From the NCBI GenBank assembly GCA_934630995.1, contig CAKTXU010000098.1:1-6737 (forward strand): 6,737 nucleotides of DNA, read 5' to 3'. The notes under the pieces are model-generated. The model saw nothing but the letters and a program-made list of their open reading frames with translations. It searched no databases and was not told where the DNA came from. Positions 1-5,328 of this stretch are shown here, one piece after another (position 1 is the first letter of the stretch; each line of letters begins with the position of its first letter). The position numbers and the translations under genes are program-made. The stretch comes from an uncultured Eubacteriales bacterium. Its GTDB lineage: Bacteria; Bacillota; Clostridia; Oscillospirales; Acutalibacteraceae.

Positions 1-32
1 AATCCCACAATGCCTACGCCGATTTCTTCCAT
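1..32 (-). CDS. Probable Gfo/Idh/MocA-family oxidoreductase, N-terminal fragment (runs off left edge)
   Basis: Reading leftwards from an ATG at 32, the ten complete codons give MEEIGVGIVG, followed by a partial TT codon. A short charged start followed by a hydrophobic strand and a glycine-rich GxGxxG-like turn is the typical opening of a Rossmann NAD(P)-binding fold. The exact style (IGVGIVG) is common in Gfo/Idh/MocA sugar and inositol dehydrogenases. The ATG lies 19 nt after the stop of the aminotransferase, with purine-rich GGAAGAGG immediately before it, so the two genes are probably one operon. Only ten residues are visible. The reading frame and fold class are reasonable inferences, but the family and substrate cannot be proven here. 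Any other Rossmann-fold dehydrogenase is an alternative. Confidence 0.5.
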   Translation of the reverse strand, partial: MEEIGVGIVG

Positions 33-51
33 CCTCTTCCCACGCCTTTCC

Positions 52-1416
52 TCAGCAATACCCCAGTTCCTTTTCTGTCTCCGCTATCGCGTCCTCAATG
101 ATATCGAATCCCTTCAGCAGCATCTCGTCCTCCATTATCATCGGCGGCGACAGACGCAGTATATGCTTCGACGGCACCCAAGCCAGTCCCTTCTCAAACG
201 ACTTCTTATATACCAGGTTCCCCGCCTCTTCGAACGGCTCCTTCGTCTCCCGGTCCTTCACCAACTCCATTGCCAGCAGACACCCCTTGCCTCGCACGTC
301 TCCCACGATTTTGTGCGCCGCCTTGATTTCCTCCATCTTCTTCAGCGCCAGCTCTCCCAGATGCGCCGACCGCTCGTTTAGCTGCTCCTCCTCGATGACC
401 TCGATGGACGCCAACGCCGCCGCACACGCCATCGGATTCCCTCCGTACGACGACGACGCCGATATCTTCTCCACCGCCGGTGCCAGCTCCTTCGATACGC
501 ACATCGCCGTCACCGGGAACCCGTTTCCGAAGCCCTTCCCCAGCGTCGTGATATCCGCCGTCACTCCCCAATGGTCCATTGCCAGATACGACCCTGTCCG
601 CGACATACACGTCAGCACCTCGTCCGCGAACAGCAGGATTCCCTTTCGGTCGCACAGCTCCCTCAGCTTCGGCAGAAAGTCGTCCGGCGGCACTACCGAA
701 CCGTTCCAGCCCTGTATCGGCTCCAGCACTATCGCCGCCACATGCCCGCTCGATTCATTGTCTATCGACTGCTCCAGCAGCCGTATGTACGGCGTCGAAT
801 CCTTCAGCGCCTCCTCCTTCGTCCGCCCGAACGCGTCCCTGTACGGATTCGGACGCGCCGCCAGGTAAAAGCCCGGCGCGCGCATATGTGAATCCGCTCC
901 CACCACCGCCAGCGACACCGCCCCCAGCGTCTTGCCGTGAAAGTCCCGCCAGAACGAATAGAACTCATACTTCCCTGTCGCCGCTCGCGCGCACCGCAGT
1001 CCCGCTTCCACCGCCGTCGTCCCCGAATCGTAGAACTGGAATCCGCCGAAACGGCCTCCCGTGATTTCATGCAGCTTTTCCACCAGCTGCATCTTCACCG
1101 GCGTCGTGAAATCGTGGCAGTTCATCAGCCTGTTCGCCCAGTGCGCCACCGCCTCCGATATCTTCGGATGACAGTGCCCCAGCCCCGTCACATATATCCC
1201 CGATGAAAAGTCCATGTACCGGTTCCCGTCCACATCCGTCAGCGTACACCCTTTCCCAGACTCGAACACCACCGGACACAGGCTCACCTGACTTGACAGC
1301 CCTACAAAATACTTCGTGCACCTCCCGTGCTGCTCCTCGCTCTTCGGCCCCGGTACCTTCGTCCTTATCTCCGGTACCCTCCCCATTTCCTCTTTCCACC
1401 AGTCGTTCCTTCCCAT
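52..1416 (-). CDS. Class III PLP-dependent aminotransferase (acetylornithine/4-aminobutyrate aminotransferase-like)
   Basis: This 454-residue protein has the fold type I, class III aminotransferase layout and the usual family length. The N-terminal segment PGPKSEEQ resembles the start of 4-aminobutyrate aminotransferase and amino-acid racemase relatives. It is followed by DVDGNRYMDFSSGI (61-74) and GHCHP (80-84). The PLP-site elements are SGTTAVEAG (131-139), FHGKT (159-163), E232 in LEPIQG, D265 in FADEV (pairs with the pyridine nitrogen), the Schiff-base lysine K294 in TLGKGFG, GGNPMA (325-330) and R421 in LRLSPP. It should move an amino group, or epimerise an amino acid, using PLP in the cytoplasm; the substrate cannot be assigned. 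Several motif positions differ from the family norm: D130 before SG, T134 where SGAEA has glutamate, and QGWNGS instead of QGEGG. The ATG at 1416 was kept, with AAGGGG about 10 nt upstream; Met11 (1386) is an alternative. Codon choice is strongly G-ending, unlike the plus-strand operon. A probable oxidoreductase follows directly. Confidence 0.93.
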   Translation of the reverse strand: MGRNDWWKEEMGRVPEIRTKVPGPKSEEQHGRCTKYFVGLSSQVSLCPVVFESGKGCTLTDVDGNRYMDFSSGIYVTGLGHCHPKISEAVAHWANRLMNCHDFTTPVKMQLVEKLHEITGGRFGGFQFYDSGTTAVEAGLRCARAATGKYEFYSFWRDFHGKTLGAVSLAVVGADSHMRAPGFYLAARPNPYRDAFGRTKEEALKDSTPYIRLLEQSIDNESSGHVAAIVLEPIQGWNGSVVPPDDFLPKLRELCDRKGILLFADEVLTCMSRTGSYLAMDHWGVTADITTLGKGFGNGFPVTAMCVSKELAPAVEKISASSSYGGNPMACAAALASIEVIEEEQLNERSAHLGELALKKMEEIKAAHKIVGDVRGKGCLLAMELVKDRETKEPFEEAGNLVYKKSFEKGLAWVPSKHILRLSPPMIMEDEMLLKGFDIIEDAIAETEKELGYC

Positions 1417-1455
1417 TGCTCTTCTTCCCCTTCCCTTCGGTTTTGGTATGGTTAT

Positions 1456-1474
1456 GTTTCGATTTTATGTTTCG
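1456..1474. promoter_or_regulatory. Putative operator, downstream pair of TTTCG repeats
   Basis: Two GTTTCG units on the plus strand start at 1456 and 1469, 13 bp apart. Each is preceded by the same bases, giving TTATGTTTCG twice (1452-1461 and 1465-1474). They overlap the expected transcription start of the aminotransferase promoter, where a bound repressor would block initiation or clearance. Direct TTTCG-containing repeats are a known operator style for some DeoR-family repressors, such as AgaR of enteric bacteria. A DeoR-type gene lies next door. Binding is inferred. Confidence 0.5.
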
Positions 1475-1479
1475 TTTAT

Positions 1480-1508
1480 AGTATATATAACTTTCATTTA
1501 AATGTCAA
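1480..1508 (-). promoter_or_regulatory. Sigma-70/sigma-A-type promoter of the aminotransferase gene
   Basis: On the minus strand TTGACA (1508-1503) is followed by a 17-bp spacer and TATACT (1485-1480), a near-perfect consensus promoter. Transcription should start around 1473, leaving a purine-rich leader of about 57 nt before the ATG at 1416. The promoter sits in AT-rich DNA downstream of the stem-loop that ends the DeoR unit, so the aminotransferase is expected to have its own transcript. TTTCG repeats lie on both sides of it. Confidence 0.82.
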
Positions 1509-1514
1509 TAATAA

Positions 1515-1531
1515 GTTTCGATAAACTTTCG
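1515..1531. promoter_or_regulatory. Putative operator, upstream pair of TTTCG repeats
   Basis: GTTTCG at 1515-1520 and CTTTCG at 1526-1531 on the plus strand are 11 bp apart, close to one helical turn, and point the same way as the downstream pair. They lie just upstream of the -35 box (1503-1508) of the minus-strand promoter. Two pairs about 50-60 bp apart that bracket a promoter would allow cooperative or looped repression. The repeats are directly visible; the regulator is an inference. Confidence 0.45.
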
Positions 1532-1556
1532 GTTTTTACGGATTCCTAATATCAAT

Positions 1557-1605
1557 AAAAGAGAGGGAACCCATGCGTGGTTTACGCATGGGTTCCCTCT
1601 CTTTT
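1557..1605 (-). terminator. Strong stem-loop, rho-independent terminator of the DeoR-family unit
   Basis: The arms 1557-1578 and 1584-1605 form a perfect 22-bp inverted repeat around a 5-nt loop (1579-1583). The left arm begins AAAAGAGAGGGAACC, so on the minus strand the hairpin's 3' arm runs into TTTTATT, a short U-tract, as in intrinsic terminators. It lies 20 nt beyond the family-typical stop of the DeoR gene (1625-1627) and upstream of the aminotransferase promoter, which separates the two minus-strand transcripts. The symmetric ends mean it also has a T-run on the plus strand and could work in both directions, though no plus-strand gene ends here. Confidence 0.85.
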
Positions 1606-1624
1606 ACTTATATTAGGGGATCGG

Positions 1625-1741
1625 CTAAACGGTGATGATCTCGACGCCCTTGTCCCGCAGGACATCCAGTACCTCTTTATCAGCGGTTTCATTGGTTATC
1701 AGCTTGTCGACACAATCGATGGGCGCGATATTGGCGAAGTT
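1625..1741 (-). pseudogene. Out-of-frame C-terminal remnant of the DeoR-family gene
   Basis: Reading from 1741 in the next frame gives 38 codons beginning NFANIAPIDCVDKLIT and ending GVEIITV before a TAG at 1627-1625. This matches the expected C-terminal end of DeoR-family proteins, with the segment after the VADxxKF-like strand and the 'VD.LITD' strand. Joined to the first 217 residues of the upstream frame it gives about 255 residues, the normal family length. The break is at GGA GAA CTT (around 1739-1745), where two bases appear lost or one gained. There is no obvious slippery heptamer, so a mutation or sequencing error is more likely than programmed frameshifting. Confidence 0.78.
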
Positions 1742-2390
1742 CTCCCGCCACGATTATCGTCTGGTTGACCCGCTCGAGCATCGCGCGGCTGACATCCGCC
1801 TCCTGATAATGGTGGGTAGTCAGGCCGCAGATGCTGTCCACCCCGTCCGCCGACAGAAACAGCTTATCGGTCTTATACCGCCTGAGCTGCTGAATCGCAT
1901 CCTCACCGTAGGTGAACTGATATTGGGGATTGTAGTTACCCCCGAGCAGTATCACATTGAAGCCCGGCAGCGCACTCAGCTCCTGTGCGATGGCCAGGGA
2001 ATTGGTCACCACCGTCAGCCCCTTGAACTGCCGAAGCTCCTTGGCAATGTTGAAGGTGGTGGTACCGGAATTGATCATAATCGTATCGTTGGGATTGATA
2101 AAAGATACGGCCGCTTTCGCAATCTGCTGTTTTTCCGGCACATACTGGGCGGCACGCTCATTAAACCCCATGGTATAGTAAGCCTTGTTGGTGCTGACGG
2201 CGCCGCCGTGAACCCGGTCGAGGAGGCCTTCGTTCTCCAGCTCCGTCAAATCGTTGCGGATGGTCACCTCCGATATATGGAACAGGCGGCTCAGCTCCGA
2301 CACCTTGACCTTCCCCTGTTTCTCCAGCAGCTCCACAATACTCTTTCTCCGCGCCGTGATATCCTGATCGACAAAGCTCGTGAAATCCAT
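1689..2390 (-). CDS. DeoR/GlpR-family sugar-responsive transcriptional repressor, C-terminus frameshifted
   Basis: Start choice: an upstream in-frame ATG at 2408 would place AGGAGG (2402-2397) inside the gene. The ATG at 2390 has that Shine-Dalgarno at a 6-nt spacing and is preferred; the ATG at 2393 is possible. From 2390 the protein has 233 residues. Residues about 13-68 form the winged helix-turn-helix typical of DeoR repressors (ARRKSIVELLEKQGKVKV, then SEVTIRNDLTELENEG and RVHGGA). Residues about 90-217 form the sugar-phosphate-binding isomerase-like domain, with INSGTTTFNIA (106-116), VTNS (128-131), ILLGG (147-151), LFLSADGVD (177-185) and GLTTHH. After E217 the frame changes and ends in an unrelated 16-residue tail, so the last 38 family-typical residues are lost. 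Such proteins bind operators and are released by phosphorylated sugars. The likely target is the TTTCG repeats upstream of the aminotransferase. Function of the shortened form is uncertain. Confidence 0.88.
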   Translation of the reverse strand: MDFTSFVDQDITARRKSIVELLEKQGKVKVSELSRLFHISEVTIRNDLTELENEGLLDRVHGGAVSTNKAYYTMGFNERAAQYVPEKQQIAKAAVSFINPNDTIMINSGTTTFNIAKELRQFKGLTVVTNSLAIAQELSALPGFNVILLGGNYNPQYQFTYGEDAIQQLRRYKTDKLFLSADGVDSICGLTTHHYQEADVSRAMLERVNQTIIVAGELRQYRAHRLCRQADNQ

Positions 2391-2429
2391 CATTTTCCTC
2401 CTTCCCATACATGGGGATTATCATTAATA

Positions 2430-2458
2430 ATCATAAAGGATAAGAAAGTAGAAATCAA
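2430..2458 (-). promoter_or_regulatory. Promoter of the DeoR-family gene
   Basis: On the minus strand TTGATT (2458-2453), a 17-bp spacer and TATGAT (2435-2430) form a good sigma-A-type promoter. It lies about 40 nt before the preferred start at 2390, inside the 118-bp gap after the AraC gene. Just downstream, GATTAT and ATAATC form a 6-bp inverted repeat with a 5-nt gap, a possible autoregulatory site. No hairpin terminator is visible after the AraC stop, so read-through from the AraC gene is also possible. Confidence 0.7.
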
Positions 2459-2508
2459 GTATACGAATGCTAAATTTTCCAAATACATCCATTTTAATAA
2501 GGTTCTTC

Positions 2509-3435
2509 CTATTTCATCTGCTTTTTTCGGTATTCTGCGGGGGTAAAGCCCGTCAGCTTTTTAAAATGGCGAATAAAATGGCTGACCGAATCGAAGCCGA
2601 CGACAAAGGAAATATACTTGATTTGATGCGCTGTTGTTGTCAAAAGCGTCCGGGCGTGATTCAGGCGGATCTGGGTGAGATATTGGTAGGGGGACAGGCC
2701 GGTGTATTCCTTGAATATTTTGTAAAAGTAGGACTGGCTGATATCCAGCGCGGCGGCAATGTCACTGATTTGGATATTGCTGGCGTAGCGGTCCTCCAGC
2801 ATATCTATTGTATCGATAAACCACTGGGGATGGCTGTATACCATATTTCTGTCCTCCATAGACGCATAGCGGCAGAAATACAGCTCGGCATATAGCTGGG
2901 TCATGACGTTCATCATCAGGAGATTGTTGCGGTTGGTGGGATATCGCATATAGTAAAGGATCTTATCCAGCATTCCTTCCCAAACCTCCAAGGATTTCAT
3001 AAAGACGCCCTGCTCTGCCTCACCTGTTATCAACGGATAATAGGACATGCAAAGATAGCCGCTGCTTCTCAGGTGAAAAAATTCCAGCTCCGCCCCCTCC
3101 TCCTGAGCAATCTCAAAGGGCTTGCTCATATGCAGAAACAGCGCCTCTCCCCGGCCGGCGCGGAACTGTGTGCCCCGGCAGGACACCCGGACGCTTCCGC
3201 TGTAGATAAACAGAATATCATAGGTATCCATACGGCCCGATTTCAGAAAAAAATTCTTCGCGTAGGTATACCGGCCGACCGAGAGAATACGGCAGGGCAT
3301 ATTCATGGTGAAAGCGGGATCAAAGGCCGTGGTATACTCATAGGCAACGCTTGTGCAAGCTCCCTGGACATTGTCCGTACCTTGTGCCTGTTCCAGCCTC
3401 ACCCTGCCCAATTCGTACAGCTTTTCCGATTGCAC
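2509..3435 (-). CDS. AraC/XylS-family transcriptional regulator with N-terminal cupin-like sensor
   Basis: The 308-residue length and layout are typical of AraC-type regulators of sugar operons. Residues about 40-125 look like the beta-rich cupin/jelly-roll sensor (YDILFIYSGSVRV at 72-84, then GEALFLHMSKPFEI). A helical linker follows. The DNA-binding domain occupies about 205-305: first helix-turn-helix IQISDIAAALDISQSYFYKI (221-240), and the second in the family signature region (about 273-302) with GFDSVSHFIRHFKKLTG and TPAEYR. The start is GTG at 3435, preceded by GAGGGGG at about 7 nt. The gene is divergent from the GH127-like operon with a 139-bp shared intergenic region, so it probably senses the sugar and activates that operon. 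It ends with TAG at 2511-2509. The effector is unknown. Confidence 0.93.
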   Translation of the reverse strand: MQSEKLYELGRVRLEQAQGTDNVQGACTSVAYEYTTAFDPAFTMNMPCRILSVGRYTYAKNFFLKSGRMDTYDILFIYSGSVRVSCRGTQFRAGRGEALFLHMSKPFEIAQEEGAELEFFHLRSSGYLCMSYYPLITGEAEQGVFMKSLEVWEGMLDKILYYMRYPTNRNNLLMMNVMTQLYAELYFCRYASMEDRNMVYSHPQWFIDTIDMLEDRYASNIQISDIAAALDISQSYFYKIFKEYTGLSPYQYLTQIRLNHARTLLTTTAHQIKYISFVVGFDSVSHFIRHFKKLTGFTPAEYRKKQMK

Positions 3436-3480
3436 GGCCTGTCCCCCTCAAAAGAGTTTTGGTATATGAATGATGGAAAA

Positions 3481-3510
3481 AGCATATCACAAATCCTTGT
3501 ATGAACGCAA
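3481..3510 (-). promoter_or_regulatory. Possible promoter of the AraC-family gene
   Basis: On the minus strand TTGCGT (3510-3505) and TATGCT (3486-3481) are separated by 18 bp, giving a leader of about 40 nt to the GTG at 3435. The match is moderate. It physically overlaps the plus-strand promoter at 3497-3525, so transcription of the two directions may compete or be jointly controlled. Confidence 0.4.
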
Positions 3511-3525
3511 GGGATTCGCTATGAT
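3497..3525 (+). promoter_or_regulatory. Promoter of the GH127-like glycosidase operon
   Basis: TTGTAT (3497-3502), a 17-bp spacer and TATGAT (3520-3525) precede the glycosidase start by about 50 nt. The -35 box deviates from consensus, as is common at promoters that need an activator. The element overlaps an imperfect dyad (CCTTG at 3495-3499, CAAGG at 3508-3512). TATGAA occurs at 3465-3470 and 3500-3505, which may be part of the AraC-type binding site. The promoter call is fair; the binding-site call is weak. Confidence 0.6.
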
Positions 3526-3574
3526 AAGTGTAAAGAAACTGAAAAAACGATAATTCACTGGGAGGTTAACTCAT

Positions 3575-5302
3575 ATGCTGCTGAAAAAGCCGGCGCTGAG
3601 GATGGTTCAATTTGAAGGGGAAACCGGCAAATTGGCACAGAATATCATGGAGAATTGGCTGATAGGCCTTCGGGAAACCAACCCCGCCATTCTCGATATG
3701 TTTCATGAGCGGGATCTCCTCCCCTACCGGGATCTTCTTCCCTGGTCGGGGGAATTTGCCGGAAAATACATCACCGGCGCCTACTATATTTATCAGATGA
3801 CCCGGGAAGAGCGGCTTTACCGGTACATTCTCGGCTTTATAGACGAGCTGCTGACCTGCCAGGACGAGGACGGCTATCTCGGCTGCTATCAAAAGGCCTG
3901 CCGCCTGACCGGCGCCCTGTCGCAAAACCCGCAGGTAATGGGCGCCTCCTGGGACGCCTGGTCCCATTATCATCTGATGGTCGGACTGCTGCTCTGGTAC
4001 GGCGAAACCGGCAGGGAAGCCTATCTCGAAGCCGTCAAAAGAATCGCCGCTCTCTTTATGCGGTTGTTTTACGATGGAAAAAGAACCCTGGCCTCCATTG
4101 GAAGCACGGAAATGAATCTGTCCGTTTATCACGCCTTCGCGCTCCTTGCCAACCTGACCGGCGATTCCCTATACCTGCTTTTTTCGCGGAAAATCGAGGA
4201 GGATTTGAAGGACGAGGAAGCCGGCAACTATATCGAGCACTCCCTTGCCGGGCGGGAGTATTACCAATGCCCTCGGCCGCGCTGGGAAAGCATGCATGTC
4301 ATCATGGGGATAGCGGAAATGTACAGGGCTACCGGTGATCAACGCTATCTGCAGGCCGCCTCCCAGATTACCTATAGCATCCTGCGCACCGATATCCACA
4401 ATACCGGCGCCTTCTCCACGGACGAGCAGGCGGTGGGCAATCCCTACACCAACGGCGCCATCGAAACCTGCTGCGTGGTGGCCTTCAACGCACTGGCCTA
4501 TGAAGTGCTGAAGCTGACCGGCGATCCCGCGCTTCTGGATTTCCTGGAAATCTCTCATTACAATGCCGTGCTCGGGTATTATTCCCCAACGGGACGCTGG
4601 TCGACCTATAACACGCCGATGGCCGGGACTAAAATGGCCAACTATCATCAGATTGTCTTTCAAAGCCGTCCCGGTTCGCCGGATTTGAACTGCTGCTCCG
4701 TCAACGCCCCCCGCGGCGTCGCCCTCATCGGCGAATGGGCGTTGCTGGAGGATGAGGAAACACTGTACATCAACGATTTTGAAACGCTCTCGGCGGAAAC
4801 AGCCGGCGGCGTCTCCGTTCAGATCACGGGAGAATATCCCTGCAGCGGAAACGTCGCCATCCGCCTGCATTCGCATGGCGTTCCTAAAAAGCTCGGTTTC
4901 CGCATCCCCGCCTGGTCAAAGCAAACCACCGTGCAGCTTGGCGCGGACATCTATCATCCGGAACCCGGCCGCTATTTTATCCTGGAGCGGGTATGGGACG
5001 ACACCTTGCATATTGCCTTCGATTTTACTCCCCGTCTGCTCAAGGGAGAGATGGAATATGCCGGACAATCCAGTGTCTATGTCGGCCCCATCCTGTATGC
5101 CTGGGATCGGGCGGCGAATGCGGCCCTTCCCTTCGATGAGCTGCCGCCGCTTTTCTTCACCGAAATTCTGGCAGCCGCCCCGGAACGCCTGCCCGACGGG
5201 CGGATACTCCTGCGGCTGGCCGGCGGTCCCATTCTCACAGACTTCTATCACACCGGCCTTAGCGGCTGTGAATACAAAACCTGGCTGCCGGTACGGGAAT
5301 AG
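3575..5302 (+). CDS. GH127-like (DUF1680) glycoside hydrolase, beta-L-arabinofuranosidase-type
   Basis: The 575-residue protein has the DUF1680/GH127 plan: an (alpha/alpha)6 barrel over about 1-390, then beta-sandwich domains. In HypBA1 of Bifidobacterium longum one Glu and three Cys bind zinc, one Cys being the nucleophile. Their counterparts here appear to be E297 and C299 in AIETCC and C373/C374 in NCCSVNAPR. E284 in TDEQ is the best candidate for the acid/base Glu. The FRIPAWS motif (442-448) is the conserved C-terminal-domain signature. No signal peptide is seen, so it should act in the cytoplasm on imported oligosaccharides. It is shorter than characterised GH127 enzymes (about 650 residues) and diverged around the catalytic loop, so the sugar released is uncertain: beta-L-arabinofuranose, aceric acid-like or another L-sugar. 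The start ATG at 3575 has GGGAGG about 9 nt upstream. It is the first gene of a three-gene operon, 26 nt before the epimerase gene. Confidence 0.88.
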   Translation: MLLKKPALRMVQFEGETGKLAQNIMENWLIGLRETNPAILDMFHERDLLPYRDLLPWSGEFAGKYITGAYYIYQMTREERLYRYILGFIDELLTCQDEDGYLGCYQKACRLTGALSQNPQVMGASWDAWSHYHLMVGLLLWYGETGREAYLEAVKRIAALFMRLFYDGKRTLASIGSTEMNLSVYHAFALLANLTGDSLYLLFSRKIEEDLKDEEAGNYIEHSLAGREYYQCPRPRWESMHVIMGIAEMYRATGDQRYLQAASQITYSILRTDIHNTGAFSTDEQAVGNPYTNGAIETCCVVAFNALAYEVLKLTGDPALLDFLEISHYNAVLGYYSPTGRWSTYNTPMAGTKMANYHQIVFQSRPGSPDLNCCSVNAPRGVALIGEWALLEDEETLYINDFETLSAETAGGVSVQITGEYPCSGNVAIRLHSHGVPKKLGFRIPAWSKQTTVQLGADIYHPEPGRYFILERVWDDTLHIAFDFTPRLLKGEMEYAGQSSVYVGPILYAWDRAANAALPFDELPPLFFTEILAAAPERLPDGRILLRLAGGPILTDFYHTGLSGCEYKTWLPVRE

Positions 5303-5328
5303 TATCCGTCTGCCGGAAAGGAAACGCC

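Noticed and set aside
98..868. Long plus-strand open frame of 256 codons opposite the aminotransferase
   Set aside because: It is antisense to a gene with clear family motifs, its translation is Ser/Pro/Arg-rich with no recognisable domain, and it has no ribosome binding site. It arises from the G-ending codon bias of the true gene.
1417..1556. Riboswitch or leader RNA upstream of the aminotransferase
   Set aside because: The predicted leader is only about 57 nt and purine-rich with no stable hairpin seen. The region is better explained as promoter plus operators.
1557..1605. Inverted repeat as the end of an insertion sequence
   Set aside because: Both arms lie together around a 5-nt loop, there is no transposase gene nearby, and the T-run after the stem fits a terminator.
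1739..1745. Programmed ribosomal frameshifting in the DeoR-family gene
   Set aside because: The bases around the break do not form an X-XXY-YYZ slippery heptamer and no downstream pseudoknot is evident, so a mutation or sequencing error is the simpler explanation.
1632..2546. Plus-strand open frame of 304 codons opposite the DeoR-family gene
   Set aside because: It overlaps the DeoR coding frame antisense, spans that gene's promoter, and its translation shows no domain. The minus strand has the real helix-turn-helix and effector motifs.
4169..4876. Minus-strand open frame of 235 codons inside the glycosidase gene
   Set aside because: It is a shadow of the GH127-like frame, which carries the conserved catalytic residues, and has no start context of its own.
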